Shown here one piece after another: positions 1 through 7,545 of a stretch of DNA of 12,263 bases. The position numbers and the translations under genes are program-made. The notes below the pieces were generated by a model. It had not been told where the DNA came from. It did not search any database and saw only the letters and a program-made list of their open reading frames with translations. This DNA comes from Roseiarcus sp. (GTDB taxonomy: Bacteria > Pseudomonadota > Alphaproteobacteria > Rhizobiales > Beijerinckiaceae), in the NCBI GenBank assembly GCA_030153205.1, contig JASLHV010000154.1, positions 1-12,263 on the forward strand, written 5' to 3'. Each line of letters begins with the position of its first letter. The stretch's first letter is position 1.

Positions 1-1110
1 CGCCAGATCGCGGCGCTCGCGCGGGCGGGTTCCGAGCTCGTGCGCATTACCGTCGATCGCGACGAGGCCGCGGCGGCGGTGCCTCATATTCGTGATCGCA
101 TCCGCCGTATGGGCGTGACAGCCCCGATCATCGGCGACTTCCATTACATCGGCCACAAATTGCTAGCTGAACATCCTGCTTGCGCCGAGGCTTTGGACAA
201 ATACCGGATCAATCCCGGCAATGTCGGCTTCAAAGATAAGAAGGACAGGCAATTCTCCGCCATTGTCGAGACAGCGATCCGGCACGGCAAGACGGTGCGC
301 ATCGGCGCGAATTGGGGTTCGCTCGATCAGGAGTTGCTGACGCACCTCATGGATGAGAATGCCCGCTCAGCAGCGCCGATCGAGGCGCGCGCCGTCACGC
401 GCGAAGCCATGGTTCAATCAGCGTTGCTCTCGGCGGCGCGCGCTGAGGAGATCGGTCTGCCGCGCGACCGGATCATCCTTTCAGCCAAAGTATCGGCGGT
501 GCAGGATCTGATCGCCGTGTACCTCATGCTCGCCGCCCGGTCGAACTACGCGCTGCATCTCGGCTTGACCGAAGCCGGCATGGGCTCAAAAGGTATCGTT
601 GCCTCCTCAGCCGCGTTGAGCGTGCTGCTCCAGCAGGGAATCGGCGACACGATCCGCGTTTCGCTGACCCCGGAGCCCCGCGGCGATCGTACGCTCGAGG
701 TCAAGGTCGCGCAGGAAATCCTGCAGACGATGGGCTTTCGCACTTTTATCCCTCTCGTCGCGGCCTGTCCGGGCTGCGGCCGTACGACGTCGACCGTGTT
801 CCAGGAATTGGCGAGCGAGATTCAAGGCTACATCAGCCAAGAAATGCCGAACTGGCGAAAAACCTATCCCGGCGTCGAAAAGCTGAACGTCGCGGTGATG
901 GGATGTATCGTCAATGGGCCTGGCGAGTCCAAACACGCCGACATTGGCATCTCACTTCCCGGAACTGGCGAAGCGCCAGCAGCTCCCGTTTTCATCGATG
1001 GCGCCAAGGCGGTCACTTTGCGCGGCCCGACCATCGCGAAGGATTTCAAGGCGCTGGTGATCGACTATATCGAGAAGCGGTTCGGCGGGAAGGGAATCGC
1101 GGCTGAGTAA
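1..1110 (+). CDS. ispG: IspG, 4-hydroxy-3-methylbut-2-enyl diphosphate synthase, 3' part
   Basis: This cytoplasmic [4Fe-4S] enzyme reduces 2-C-methyl-erythritol 2,4-cyclodiphosphate to HMBPP, the penultimate step of the MEP isoprenoid pathway. The reading frame is open from base 1, and the first residues (RQIAALARAGSELVRITVD) already belong to the conserved N-terminal TIM barrel, so the true start lies before the window; the GTG at 40 is internal. Visible are 369 codons plus TAA. The cluster ligands are present: CPGC at window codons 256 and 259, then GCIVNGPGE with Cys302 and Glu309 (C-x6-E). The spacing from second to third Cys is 42 residues, longer than the 31 I recall for E. coli IspG, which fits the longer alphaproteobacterial form. 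No downstream gene is closely coupled; the next gene starts about 200 bp away. Confidence 0.97.
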   Translation, partial: RQIAALARAGSELVRITVDRDEAAAAVPHIRDRIRRMGVTAPIIGDFHYIGHKLLAEHPACAEALDKYRINPGNVGFKDKKDRQFSAIVETAIRHGKTVRIGANWGSLDQELLTHLMDENARSAAPIEARAVTREAMVQSALLSAARAEEIGLPRDRIILSAKVSAVQDLIAVYLMLAARSNYALHLGLTEAGMGSKGIVASSAALSVLLQQGIGDTIRVSLTPEPRGDRTLEVKVAQEILQTMGFRTFIPLVAACPGCGRTTSTVFQELASEIQGYISQEMPNWRKTYPGVEKLNVAVMGCIVNGPGESKHADIGISLPGTGEAPAAPVFIDGAKAVTLRGPTIAKDFKALVIDYIEKRFGGKGIAAE

Positions 1111-1114
1111 GGGT

Positions 1115-1134
1115 GCGGCTCACGCCGCTTCTGC
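1115..1134 (+). terminator. Weak stem-loop after ispG
   Basis: Five bases after the ispG stop codon lies a perfect 5-bp GC stem, GCGGC (1115-1119), loop TCAC, GCCGC (1124-1128), followed by TTCTGC rather than a real T-run. It may end ispG transcription, but the stem is short and the tail poor, so Rho-dependent termination is equally possible. Confidence 0.3.
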
Positions 1135-1151
1135 CTCGACTTCTGGTCATT

Positions 1152-1186
1152 TTGATAACTAGTTTACCCATTTTTATGTGGATAAT
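1152..1186 (+). promoter_or_regulatory. Candidate promoter for the alpha/beta hydrolase gene
   Basis: The AT-rich patch in the 198-bp gap after ispG holds TTGATA (1152-1157), a 17-base spacer and TATGTG (1175-1180), directly followed by GATAAT (1181-1186). The -35 is good but each -10 option is imperfect or wrongly spaced. Downstream of it, to the hydrolase start, I see a 13-codon ORF starting at 1219 and overlapping small inverted repeats at 1237-1255 (CAAATC-ct-GATTTG and CTGAT-ttg-ATCAG), none of which I can assign a role. Confidence 0.3.
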
Positions 1187-1308
1187 GCTCAGGCTCTAAC
1201 AGCAGGGCTGCGCGAAGAATGAGCAAGACCGCGGAGCCAAATCCTGATTTGATCAGATGAGACGAGCCGCGCGACGGCCGGGGCTCGGCTTGCAAGGGGG
1301 GCAAGCTC

Positions 1309-2172
1309 ATGGCGCCGAGCCAATTCAGCGCGCAAACCGTAACCGAGCACGAGGCCCAGCAAGTTCAGCGGGCCAATGAAACAGGGCGGCGGCCCGTCGT
1401 CTTCGTCCACGGTCTTTGGCTTCTACCGAGTAGTTGGGATCGGTGGGCGAGTGTTTTCAACGCGGCCGGGTACGTCGCATTGACGCCAGGCTGGCCCGAT
1501 GATCCCAACACGGTCGATGAAGCAAATGCGCATCCCGACGTCATGGCGCATAAAACGATCGGACAAGTCGCCGATCATTTCGAATTCATCGTGCGCGGAT
1601 TGAAGAAGAAACCGGCGATCATTGGTCATTCCTTCGGCGGCCTTCTCGCGCAAATCCTCGCGGGCCGCGGCGCCTCCGCTGTGACAGTGGCGATCGATCC
1701 GGCGCCGTTTCGTGGTGTGCTGCCGCTTCCCTTCTCGTCGCTCAAGTCGGCTTGGCCTGTGCTCGGAAATCCAGCCAATCGCAATCGCGCCGTACCGCTG
1801 ACGTTCGACCAGTTCCGCTACGCTTTCGCCAATGCAGTCAGCGAGCATGAGGCCAACGAGCTTTATGATCTTTACGCCGTTCCCGCCTCTGGAGTGCCGC
1901 TGTTTCAGGCCGCCGTCGCCAATCTCAATCCCTGGACGGAGGCGAAGGTCGACACAGCCAATCCCGATCGAGGGCCGTTGCTGATCCTCTCCGGAGAGAA
2001 GGATCACACCGTACCGTGGCCGATCGCCAACGCGACTTACGAATTGCAAGCGCGCAATAGCGGCGTCACCGAAATCAAGGAGATGCCGAACCGCGGCCAC
2101 GCCTTGACGATCGATAACGGTTGGCGCGAAGTCGCCGATACGGCTTTGGCCTTCGTCAAAAGGTTCGCCTAG
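1309..2172 (+). CDS. Alpha/beta hydrolase
   Basis: Predicted serine hydrolase of the alpha/beta fold, 287 aa, no signal peptide, so probably cytoplasmic. The substrate cannot be told from sequence. The core reads in order: strand and oxyanion motif VVFVHG (residues 30-35), nucleophile elbow GHSFGG with Ser108, acid in SGEKDHTVP with Asp232, and catalytic His264 in NRGHALT. The triad is therefore complete. The ATG at 1309 is preceded by AAGGGGGG at 1294-1301, a strong ribosome binding site with suitable spacing. The first 25 or so residues before the core look disordered. The gene is monocistronic: about 200 bp separate it from ispG, and it converges with the minus-strand oxidoreductase gene with only 10 bp between the stop codons. 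It could be an esterase, lipase-like enzyme or non-haem haloperoxidase-type hydrolase; the fold call is sure, the activity is not. Confidence 0.9.
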   Translation: MAPSQFSAQTVTEHEAQQVQRANETGRRPVVFVHGLWLLPSSWDRWASVFNAAGYVALTPGWPDDPNTVDEANAHPDVMAHKTIGQVADHFEFIVRGLKKKPAIIGHSFGGLLAQILAGRGASAVTVAIDPAPFRGVLPLPFSSLKSAWPVLGNPANRNRAVPLTFDQFRYAFANAVSEHEANELYDLYAVPASGVPLFQAAVANLNPWTEAKVDTANPDRGPLLILSGEKDHTVPWPIANATYELQARNSGVTEIKEMPNRGHALTIDNGWREVADTALAFVKRFA

Positions 2173-2182
2173 CGCGGGAGGC

Positions 2183-3187
2183 CTAGACCGTCTCCCACTT
2201 GCCGCTTTGGGCCGAGCGGAAAAGCGCGTCGATCACCTTCATCTGGGCGATCGCGTCTTCGATCGGGAATTCGAGCTTTTCTTCGCCGAGAATGGCGCGC
2301 GAGAAGGCGTCGCCTTGCAACGTATATTGGTCGCAGATGGCGAATTCCTCGACTCGCGCGCCGCCGCCGAAGAGATCGACGCCGCTATCGAAGAAAATTC
2401 TCGTCTTGCGGTCCGGCGGTGCGTTGAATGGAATCTGGATTTCGACGCGGCCTTTGTCGCCGACCACGGTGACGCGCTGCATCGCCGAAAGCTGTGTCGC
2501 GCAGGTAAAGAGCAGATGCCGCGAGCCGGGAAATTCCACCAGCGCGCTCGCCAAACGGTCCGTCCCCATTTTCGGGTCGCGCTCGAGCGTCGACACGACT
2601 CGCAACGGTTCGGCGCCGAATATGTAACGGCCCGAAATGATGCAATAACAGCCGATGTCGTAAACGCCGCCGCCGCCAGGCGGGATGTTGCGGATATTGG
2701 TCGGATCGAGAAGATAGTACGAAAACAACGTATGGATGGCTTTCGGATCGCCGATTTCGCCCGATCGCACGATTTCCCGCGCGCGACGCCATTGCGGATG
2801 GAACCGAACCATAAAGGCCTCGGCAACCAATTTCCCCGATTTTTCGCGCGCGGCGATGAGCTGCTTCGCCTCCGCCGCATCGAGCGCGATCGGCTTTTCG
2901 CAAAGAACGTGTTTGCCGGCTTCCAGGGCCTTGATCGTCCACGGGACATGCAATTCGTTCGGCAGCGGATTGTAGATCGCTTCGATCGTCGGGTCGGCGA
3001 GAAGCTCTTCATAAGAACCGTACGCGTTGCGAACGCCAAGTTTCGCCGCGGTTTCCTTGGCGCGCGAAAGATCGCGCGAGGCGATAGCGTCGATCCGTGA
3101 CGCCGAGCCTTTCTGCATAGCCGGAATGACTTTCTCGACGCCGATCTTGGCGGGACTGATCACGCCCCACGATACAGTTTTGGCCAT
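2183..3187 (-). CDS. Gfo/Idh/MocA-family NAD(P)-dependent oxidoreductase
   Basis: Predicted cytoplasmic sugar or polyol dehydrogenase, 334 aa. The N-terminal Rossmann domain (about residues 1-120) carries a GVISPAKIG nucleotide loop near residue 8 and the family CEKP motif with Lys98; the C-terminal alpha/beta domain includes EAFMVRFHPQW (123-133) and GGGGVYDIGCYCI (171-183). These resemble the D-xylose/dihydrodiol dehydrogenase branch of the family. Two in-frame ATGs exist, at 3193 and 3187. The AGAGGAA ribosome binding site sits almost on top of the first but about 8 bases before the second, so I choose 3187 (MAKTVSWG). It is the last gene of the minus-strand operon, 24 bp after the aldo/keto reductase stop. 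No Tat or Sec signal is seen, unlike the periplasmic glucose-fructose oxidoreductase of Zymomonas. Substrate and direction are unknown; transporter linkage suggests a sugar. Confidence 0.92.
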   Translation of the reverse strand: MAKTVSWGVISPAKIGVEKVIPAMQKGSASRIDAIASRDLSRAKETAAKLGVRNAYGSYEELLADPTIEAIYNPLPNELHVPWTIKALEAGKHVLCEKPIALDAAEAKQLIAAREKSGKLVAEAFMVRFHPQWRRAREIVRSGEIGDPKAIHTLFSYYLLDPTNIRNIPPGGGGVYDIGCYCIISGRYIFGAEPLRVVSTLERDPKMGTDRLASALVEFPGSRHLLFTCATQLSAMQRVTVVGDKGRVEIQIPFNAPPDRKTRIFFDSGVDLFGGGARVEEFAICDQYTLQGDAFSRAILGEEKLEFPIEDAIAQMKVIDALFRSAQSGKWETV

Positions 3188-3211
3188 AAGCATTTCCTCT
3201 GGTTTATTTCT

Positions 3212-4246
3212 TTAAGCCTTCGCCTCGGGGATTCTGCCCGCGCCCTGTCTATCGAACATCCAGCCAGGATATTCCTTCGGCAAGGCGCTGACGGTGTCGA
3301 GTGTAGCGACCTCCTCCGGGGTCAGTGTGAGCTTGACCGCGGCGAGATTGTCGTCGAGTTGTTCAACCGTCTTCGCGCCGATAATCACCGTCATCACGCC
3401 GGGACGCTGCAAAAGCCACGCGAGGGCGACACGCGCGACCGAGACCCCATGCGCCTTGGCGATCAAAGCCATCGCGTCGATAATATCATAGGCGCGGTCG
3501 CGGTTGACCGGCGGGAAGTCGAAAGCCATGCGGCGGGCGTCGTTTGGTCCCGCGCTGTTGCGCGTGAACTTGCCGGATAGCAATCCTCCCGCGAGCGGGC
3601 TCCAGACCATGACGCCGAGTCCCTGGTCGAGCACTAACGGTACGATCTCGCGTTCAAGGTCGCGGCCGGCGATCGTATAATAGGCCTGCACGGTTTCGAA
3701 ACGCGCATAGCCATGCTGGTTCGAAATACCGAGCGCCTTCATGATCTGCCAGGCCGCCAGGTTCGAGCACCCAACAGTGCGCACGAGGCCGCGCGAGACG
3801 AGATCATCAAGCGCGCGCAACGTCTCTTCGATCGGCGTGACTGCGTCAAAGCCGTGAATTTGATAGAGGTCGATATGGTCAAGGCCGAGCCGTTTCAAGC
3901 TGCCGGCGACCTGATCCATAATATGGCCGCGCGAGAGACCGACGTCGTTCGGGCCGGGTCCTGTACGCCCGCGCACTTTGGTGGCGATAATCACGTCTTC
4001 ACGTTTGACGGCGAGATCCTTCAACGCTTGGCCGAGCAAAACTTCGGATTGTCCCTCTGAATAGACATCGGCCGTATCGATGAAATTGACGCCTGCTTCG
4101 AGCGCGCGCTTCACGAGATCAGTGGCCGCCTGCTGTTCGAGCGTCCCGATATTGCGCCAGAAGCCGGAGCCGCCATGGAAAGTCATCGTGCCAAGACAGA
4201 TTTCCGAGACATATTGGCCGGTGCGGCCGAGCGGATGATATTTCAT
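3212..4246 (-). CDS. Aldo/keto reductase
   Basis: Predicted NADPH-dependent aldo/keto reductase with a TIM-barrel fold, 344 aa, cytoplasmic. The catalytic tetrad is visible: Asp57 in NFIDTADVYS, Tyr62, Lys90 in VIIATKVRG and His131 in LYQIHGFD. The C-terminal cofactor region contains VMVWSPLAGGLLSGKF and VIIGAKTVEQLDDNL. This layout is that of the larger bacterial AKRs related to general stress protein/potassium-channel-beta types rather than the short aldose reductases. The ATG at 4246 starts the usual MKYHPLGRTG, but its ribosome binding site is poor (CGGGG about 9 bases upstream). It follows the transporter ATPase gene after 141 bp that hold a hairpin and a TATACT-like -10 (4316-4321, minus strand) without a convincing -35, so it may have its own promoter. 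It is tightly coupled to the downstream Gfo-type gene. Likely role: reduction or oxidation of an imported sugar or sugar-derived aldehyde; not proven. Confidence 0.93.
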   Translation of the reverse strand: MKYHPLGRTGQYVSEICLGTMTFHGGSGFWRNIGTLEQQAATDLVKRALEAGVNFIDTADVYSEGQSEVLLGQALKDLAVKREDVIIATKVRGRTGPGPNDVGLSRGHIMDQVAGSLKRLGLDHIDLYQIHGFDAVTPIEETLRALDDLVSRGLVRTVGCSNLAAWQIMKALGISNQHGYARFETVQAYYTIAGRDLEREIVPLVLDQGLGVMVWSPLAGGLLSGKFTRNSAGPNDARRMAFDFPPVNRDRAYDIIDAMALIAKAHGVSVARVALAWLLQRPGVMTVIIGAKTVEQLDDNLAAVKLTLTPEEVATLDTVSALPKEYPGWMFDRQGAGRIPEAKA

Positions 4247-4260
4247 AAGCGGAAGCCCCG

Positions 4261-4287
4261 AGAAAACAGCGCGCGAAGCGCGTTGTT
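4261..4287 (-). terminator. Stem-loop between the ATPase gene and the aldo/keto reductase gene
   Basis: Arms at 4265-4274 and 4278-4287 can form a 10-bp stem with one mismatch on the minus strand (a G-T wobble on the plus) around a 3-base loop. Read in the direction of the operon it is followed by TTTTCTC (4266-4260, partly within the stem foot), so it resembles an intrinsic attenuator. It may lower expression of the two oxidoreductase genes relative to the transporter, or simply end the transporter message. Confidence 0.45.
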
Positions 4288-4387
4288 ATGGTGTGGCGGA
4301 AGAGGAGAGGAAGGCAGTATAGAATATTTTGACGACAAACGGATAAAGTTCGCGTGAGGGCTCCCCCGCCGACCTAGCGCGCCCCTT

Positions 4388-5167
4388 TTACGCCGCTTGC
4401 TCCGCCGGCGGCGCCATGGCGCCGGTCATCATCGCCACCGCATCCGACATCGACTGTTTTTTGGGATCGATGACTGTCAGCCGACGTCCCAAGCGATGGA
4501 TGTGGATGCGATCGCAAACTTCGAAAACATGCGGCATATTGTGCGAGATCAGAACGATCGGCAGTCCGCGCTTGCGCACGTCCAAAATGAGTTCGAGCAC
4601 GCGACGAGACTCCTTGACGCCCAGCGCGGCCGTCGGCTCGTCCATGATCACGACGCGACTGCCGAAGGCGGCAGCCCGTGCGACGGCAACGCCCTGACGC
4701 TGACCGCCTGACAGGGTCTCTACTTGCTGATTGATATTTTGGATCGTCAATAGTCCGAGTTCGGAGAGCTTCTCCCGTGCGACGCGTTGCATCGTCGCGC
4801 GATCGAGCGCCCGGAAATATTGTCCGAAAAAGCCTGGCGCGCGAAGCTCGCGACCCAAGAACATATTGTCGGCGATCGACAGCGCCGGCGAGAGCGCCAG
4901 ATTTTGGTAGACTGTCTCAATCCCCGCAGCCCGCGCTTCAATCGGCGACTGGAAGCTGACGGTCTTGCCGGCGAGTTTGATCTCGCCTGAATCGGGGATG
5001 ACCGCGCCGCATAACGCCTTGATCAGCGTCGATTTGCCGGCGCCGTTGTCGCCGATGACGCCGAGGATTTCGCCGGAATAAAGATCGAAATCCGCGTTGT
5101 CGAGCGCGGTGACGCGGCCATAGTTCTTATTGAGGCCGCGCGCCTGGAGAACGGGTTCGGCGCTCAT
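4388..5167 (-). CDS. frcA: FrcA-like sugar ABC transporter ATPase
   Basis: ATP-binding subunit of a CUT2 (ribose/fructose-type) sugar importer, 259 aa, working on the cytoplasmic face with the permease. All motifs are present: Walker A GDNGAGKST (39-47), Q-loop Gln88 in TVYQNLALSP, signature LSGGQRQ (152-158), Walker B VVIMDEP (172-178) and H-loop His209. It has a single nucleotide-binding domain, unlike RbsA/AraG-type ATPases with two fused domains of about 500 aa; this single-domain form and the near-verbatim core match FrcA of Sinorhizobium meliloti as I remember it. An upstream in-frame ATG at 5188 exists, but the ATG at 5167 is chosen because it overlaps the permease stop as ATGA and has GGAGGG 7 bases before it. 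That 4-bp overlap indicates translational coupling. Confidence 0.95.
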   Translation of the reverse strand: MSAEPVLQARGLNKNYGRVTALDNADFDLYSGEILGVIGDNGAGKSTLIKALCGAVIPDSGEIKLAGKTVSFQSPIEARAAGIETVYQNLALSPALSIADNMFLGRELRAPGFFGQYFRALDRATMQRVAREKLSELGLLTIQNINQQVETLSGGQRQGVAVARAAAFGSRVVIMDEPTAALGVKESRRVLELILDVRKRGLPIVLISHNMPHVFEVCDRIHIHRLGRRLTVIDPKKQSMSDAVAMMTGAMAPPAEQAA

Positions 5168-6252
5168 GCTGAGACCCTCCGGATCCATTGATCAAGCGCC
5201 ACCGCGACGATGATCAACACACCGACCGCGAACTCCTGCCAAAGCACATCGAGGCCCGCGAGCGAAACGCTGGAGCGGAAGACGCCGACGATCAGAGCCC
5301 CTATCAATGTGCCGATGATCGAGCCGCGTCCGCCAAAGAGGCTGGTGCCCCCGATCACCACGGCGGTGATGCTGTCGAGATTGGCGTTCTCGCCGCTCGT
5401 CGGGCTGATCGCGCCGACGCGTCCGATCAATACCCATCCGGCGACGGCAGAGATTAGGCCCGCCAACACATAGGCGCTGAGCAGCACGCGATCGGTATTG
5501 ATGCCTGCGAGGCGCGCCGCCTCGGGATCGTCGCCCGTCGCGTAAATATGCCGACCGTAAGCGGTCCGATTCAGCACGTACCAAATCAACGCCGCGAGCA
5601 GCAACATCAGGATCGATCCGTAGATGATGCGCGCGCCGAATATCTGCAACGGCACGCCCATCAGCTTCAAGAATGGCGCGGTTTCGTCAATATCCTGCGA
5701 TCGGATCGATTCTGACTGGGAGTACCAAGTGTTGAGCGCGCCGATGATGCTGAGCGTGCCCAAAGTCACGATGAATGGCGGCATTTTAAGCCGCGTCACG
5801 AGAGTTCCATTGAGGAAGCCGAATATCGCGCCAAGCGCCAAGCCGATCGGAAAAGCGACCAGAACGGGAACGCCGTCAATGACCGCAAGCCGGCCCATGA
5901 CGATGGAGCAGATGACCATGATTACGCCGACCGAGAGGTCGATGCCGGCGGTGAGAATAACTAATGTTTGGGCGATGCCCAAAATGCCGATGATCGTCAC
6001 CTGCAGGAGGATCGTCGACAAATTGTTGAATGTGGCGAAGCGCGCCCAATTCACCGATGCGCCCAGCAAAATTCCGAGCAGCAGGACGACAAAGGGTACG
6101 ATGGTCGGATAGGCGTGCAGAAAGCGCTGCAGCCGCTTGAGTGGAGACGACGTCTCCTCTTCGAAATGCGCCACCGCCGCTGGCGCGTTTGACAGCACGC
6201 GCTCGAATTCCTGCGGCGCACGCGCGCCGCCTGCTCCCGTCGCCTCGCTCAT
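5164..6252 (-). CDS. frcC: FrcC-like sugar ABC transporter permease
   Basis: Inner-membrane permease of a CUT2 sugar importer (BPD_transp_2 family), 362 aa, expected to form a homodimeric channel with the ATPase and to receive sugar from the periplasmic binding protein. A hydrophilic N-terminal tail of about 48 residues is followed by many hydrophobic segments, for example 50-66, 82-104, 108-122, 130-148, 158-175, 208-228, 258-278, 295-305 and 312-352. The family motif TLVILTAGIDLSVG (96-109) and the cytoplasmic coupling-helix segment YATGDDPEAARLAGIN (237-252) are clear. The ATG at 6252 is preceded by GGGGTAGGAG. It lies 117 bp after the binding-protein stop and shares 4 bp with the ATPase gene. 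Substrate by similarity: fructose, perhaps mannose and ribose. Confidence 0.95.
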   Translation of the reverse strand: MSEATGAGGARAPQEFERVLSNAPAAVAHFEEETSSPLKRLQRFLHAYPTIVPFVVLLLGILLGASVNWARFATFNNLSTILLQVTIIGILGIAQTLVILTAGIDLSVGVIMVICSIVMGRLAVIDGVPVLVAFPIGLALGAIFGFLNGTLVTRLKMPPFIVTLGTLSIIGALNTWYSQSESIRSQDIDETAPFLKLMGVPLQIFGARIIYGSILMLLLAALIWYVLNRTAYGRHIYATGDDPEAARLAGINTDRVLLSAYVLAGLISAVAGWVLIGRVGAISPTSGENANLDSITAVVIGGTSLFGGRGSIIGTLIGALIVGVFRSSVSLAGLDVLWQEFAVGVLIIVAVALDQWIRRVSA

Positions 6253-6281
6253 CTCCTACCCCGCCTGATCATCTATGAATT

Positions 6282-6299
6282 GGGAAGTTGTCTCTTCCC
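6282..6299. repeat. Perfect inverted repeat in the frcB-frcC gap
   Basis: GGGAAG (6282-6287), 6-base spacer, CTTCCC (6294-6299). In the operon's message it follows the larger hairpin at 6310-6334 and precedes the frcC ribosome binding site by about 25 bases. It may be a second mRNA structure; by itself it is short enough to occur by chance. Confidence 0.4.
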
Positions 6300-6300
6300 T

Positions 6301-6334
6301 AATAAGAAACGCCGGCTGGCTGAACCTGCCGGCG
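6301..6334 (-). terminator. Intergenic attenuator-like hairpin after frcB
   Basis: On the minus strand CGCCGGC pairs with GCCGGCG (6334-6328 with 6316-6310), then after one A-A mismatch GG pairs with CC, around a 5-base loop. It is followed by the U-rich tail TTTCTTATT (6309-6301). It begins 36 bases after the frcB stop. Such hairpins after binding-protein genes are known in ABC operons to cause partial termination or protect the upstream mRNA from 3' decay, giving more binding protein than permease. The shape is seen directly; the function is inferred. Confidence 0.6.
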
Positions 6335-6369
6335 CCTTGTTACTATCAGGACTTAAAAAACGTAGAAGA

Positions 6370-7398
6370 TCAACCCCAGCAGAGCTTCATGCCTTCCTCG
6401 CTGTTGATCGACGGCACGCCGGCGACCGGATGGTCGGTGATCAGCGTCGCGCCCGTATCGGTGAAGTCGAGGCCTGGGGTCTTTTCCGGCTTCTTGCCGG
6501 TTTTGACGAAGTTGACGATCGCCTCAAGGCCCAACGAAGCCATTTTCAGCGGATATTGCTGGGACGTCGCGCCGATGATTCCGGCCTTGACGTTCTTGAC
6601 GCCTGGGCAACCGCCATCGATGGCGACGACGAGGACGCCCTTTTCCTTGCCTTCGGCTTTGAGCGCTTCGTAACCGCCGGCGGCGGCAGGCTCATTGATC
6701 GCATAGACGAGGCTCACTTCTGGGGCCTTCTGGAGAATGTTCTCCATCGCCTTACGCCCGCCCTCTTCAGCGCCCTGCGTGACATCAGAGCCGACGATCA
6801 GCGGCGTATCGCCTGCGCCATAATGCTTCGGGTTCTTCACAGCCACGCCGAAGCCGGACAGGAAGCCGTTGTGACGGAGATAATCGACGGTCGGTTCATT
6901 AGGCGCGAGGTCGAGGGTCGCGATTTTCGCCGCACTTGCCTTGTCGCCGAGCGTGGCCTTCGCCCATTGGCCGATCAACTGACCCGCCTTGAAATTGTCC
7001 GTGGCGAAAGTCGCATCGGCTGCGTCGATCGGATCGAGCGGCGTATCGAGGACGATCACCAGCAATCCAGCGTCGCGCGCCTTCTTGATCGTCGGGACGA
7101 TCGCCGTGGAATCGCTCGGCACGATCATGAAGCCTTTGGCGCCGGCGTTGATCAATTGTTCGATCGCTTGAACTTCGCCGTCGTTGTCGCCGTCAAACTT
7201 GCCAGCGTAGGCCTGCAAGGTGACGCCGAGCTCCTTGGCCTTAGCCTGGGCGCCTTCCTTCATCTTGACGAAGAAGGGATTGGTGTTCGTTTTGGTAATA
7301 AGACCGACGATCGTATCGGCCGCGGAAGCCGGCGCGCTCGCGAAAGCGAGTGAGAGCGCCGCGACCGCGCAAGACATAATAGCGAGCTTTCTGGTCAC
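6370..7398 (-). CDS. frcB: FrcB-like periplasmic sugar-binding protein
   Basis: Periplasmic substrate-binding protein of the ribose/fructose class (Peripla_BP_4 fold), 342 aa. It captures sugar and delivers it to the FrcC/FrcA importer. A Sec signal peptide is evident: MTRK, a hydrophobic stretch to about residue 20, and a likely cleavage after ASA at 26. The mature N-terminus IVGLITKTNTNPFFVKMKEGA and later ATFATDNFKAGQLIG, AINEPAAAGGYEAL and DGGCPGVKN match FrcB of Sinorhizobium meliloti closely from memory. Cys264 (GGCPG) and Cys340 (KLCWG) are the only mature cysteines and could form a periplasmic disulfide. The start is GTG at 7398, supported by GGGAGGAAA 3-6 bases upstream. First gene of the minus-strand operon, divergent from the ROK regulator. 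Sugar specificity (fructose, possibly mannose or ribose) is by similarity only. Confidence 0.95.
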   Translation of the reverse strand: MTRKLAIMSCAVAALSLAFASAPASAADTIVGLITKTNTNPFFVKMKEGAQAKAKELGVTLQAYAGKFDGDNDGEVQAIEQLINAGAKGFMIVPSDSTAIVPTIKKARDAGLLVIVLDTPLDPIDAADATFATDNFKAGQLIGQWAKATLGDKASAAKIATLDLAPNEPTVDYLRHNGFLSGFGVAVKNPKHYGAGDTPLIVGSDVTQGAEEGGRKAMENILQKAPEVSLVYAINEPAAAGGYEALKAEGKEKGVLVVAIDGGCPGVKNVKAGIIGATSQQYPLKMASLGLEAIVNFVKTGKKPEKTPGLDFTDTGATLITDHPVAGVPSINSEEGMKLCWG

Positions 7399-7515
7399 AG
7401 ATTTCCTCCCGAGTTTTTTCCCCTCGAAGCGACGGCAGTCTCGATGCGCCGCATACTTGGCGATCCAGCGAGTCGCAGCCGTAAATCGACCTTATCTCGC
7501 GCCCGTCGCGCCGCC

Positions 7516-7544
7516 ATTGGCGCAAAATCCAGCCTTTGAGTCAA
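7516..7544 (-). promoter_or_regulatory. Candidate frcB operon promoter
   Basis: On the minus strand TTGACT (7544-7539) is a strong -35; 17 bases on is GCCAAT (7521-7516), which matches only the last half of a -10. It would leave a leader of about 110 bases before the frcB GTG. The -35 abuts the 23-bp palindrome at 7546-7568. Position supports it, the -10 does not. Confidence 0.3.
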
Positions 7545-7545
7545 G

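Noticed and set aside
40..1110. GTG at 40 as the start of ispG
   Set aside because: The frame is open to base 1 and the residues before it are conserved IspG barrel sequence, so the GTG is an internal valine and the gene is cut by the window edge.
1219..1260. A 13-codon ORF upstream of the hydrolase as a leader peptide
   Set aside because: No Shine-Dalgarno, no residue bias and no attenuator structure after it; chance is the simplest reading.
2173..2182. A bidirectional terminator between the converging hydrolase and Gfo-type genes
   Set aside because: Only 10 bp separate the stop codons and no stem with T-tails is visible there.
2207..3100. A 297-codon plus-strand frame opposite the Gfo-type gene
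   Set aside because: Low-complexity, Arg-rich translation with no motifs, fully antisense to a gene with clear family motifs.
5168..5188. Upstream ATG at 5188 as the start of the ATPase gene
   Set aside because: It would add seven residues absent from FrcA as I remember it, while the ATG at 5167 has an ideal GGAGGG and the ATGA overlap with frcC.
6280..7353. A 357-codon plus-strand frame opposite the binding-protein gene
   Set aside because: Arg/Asp/Glu-rich translation with no recognisable domain, lying antisense to a clear frcB; a typical GC-rich shadow frame.
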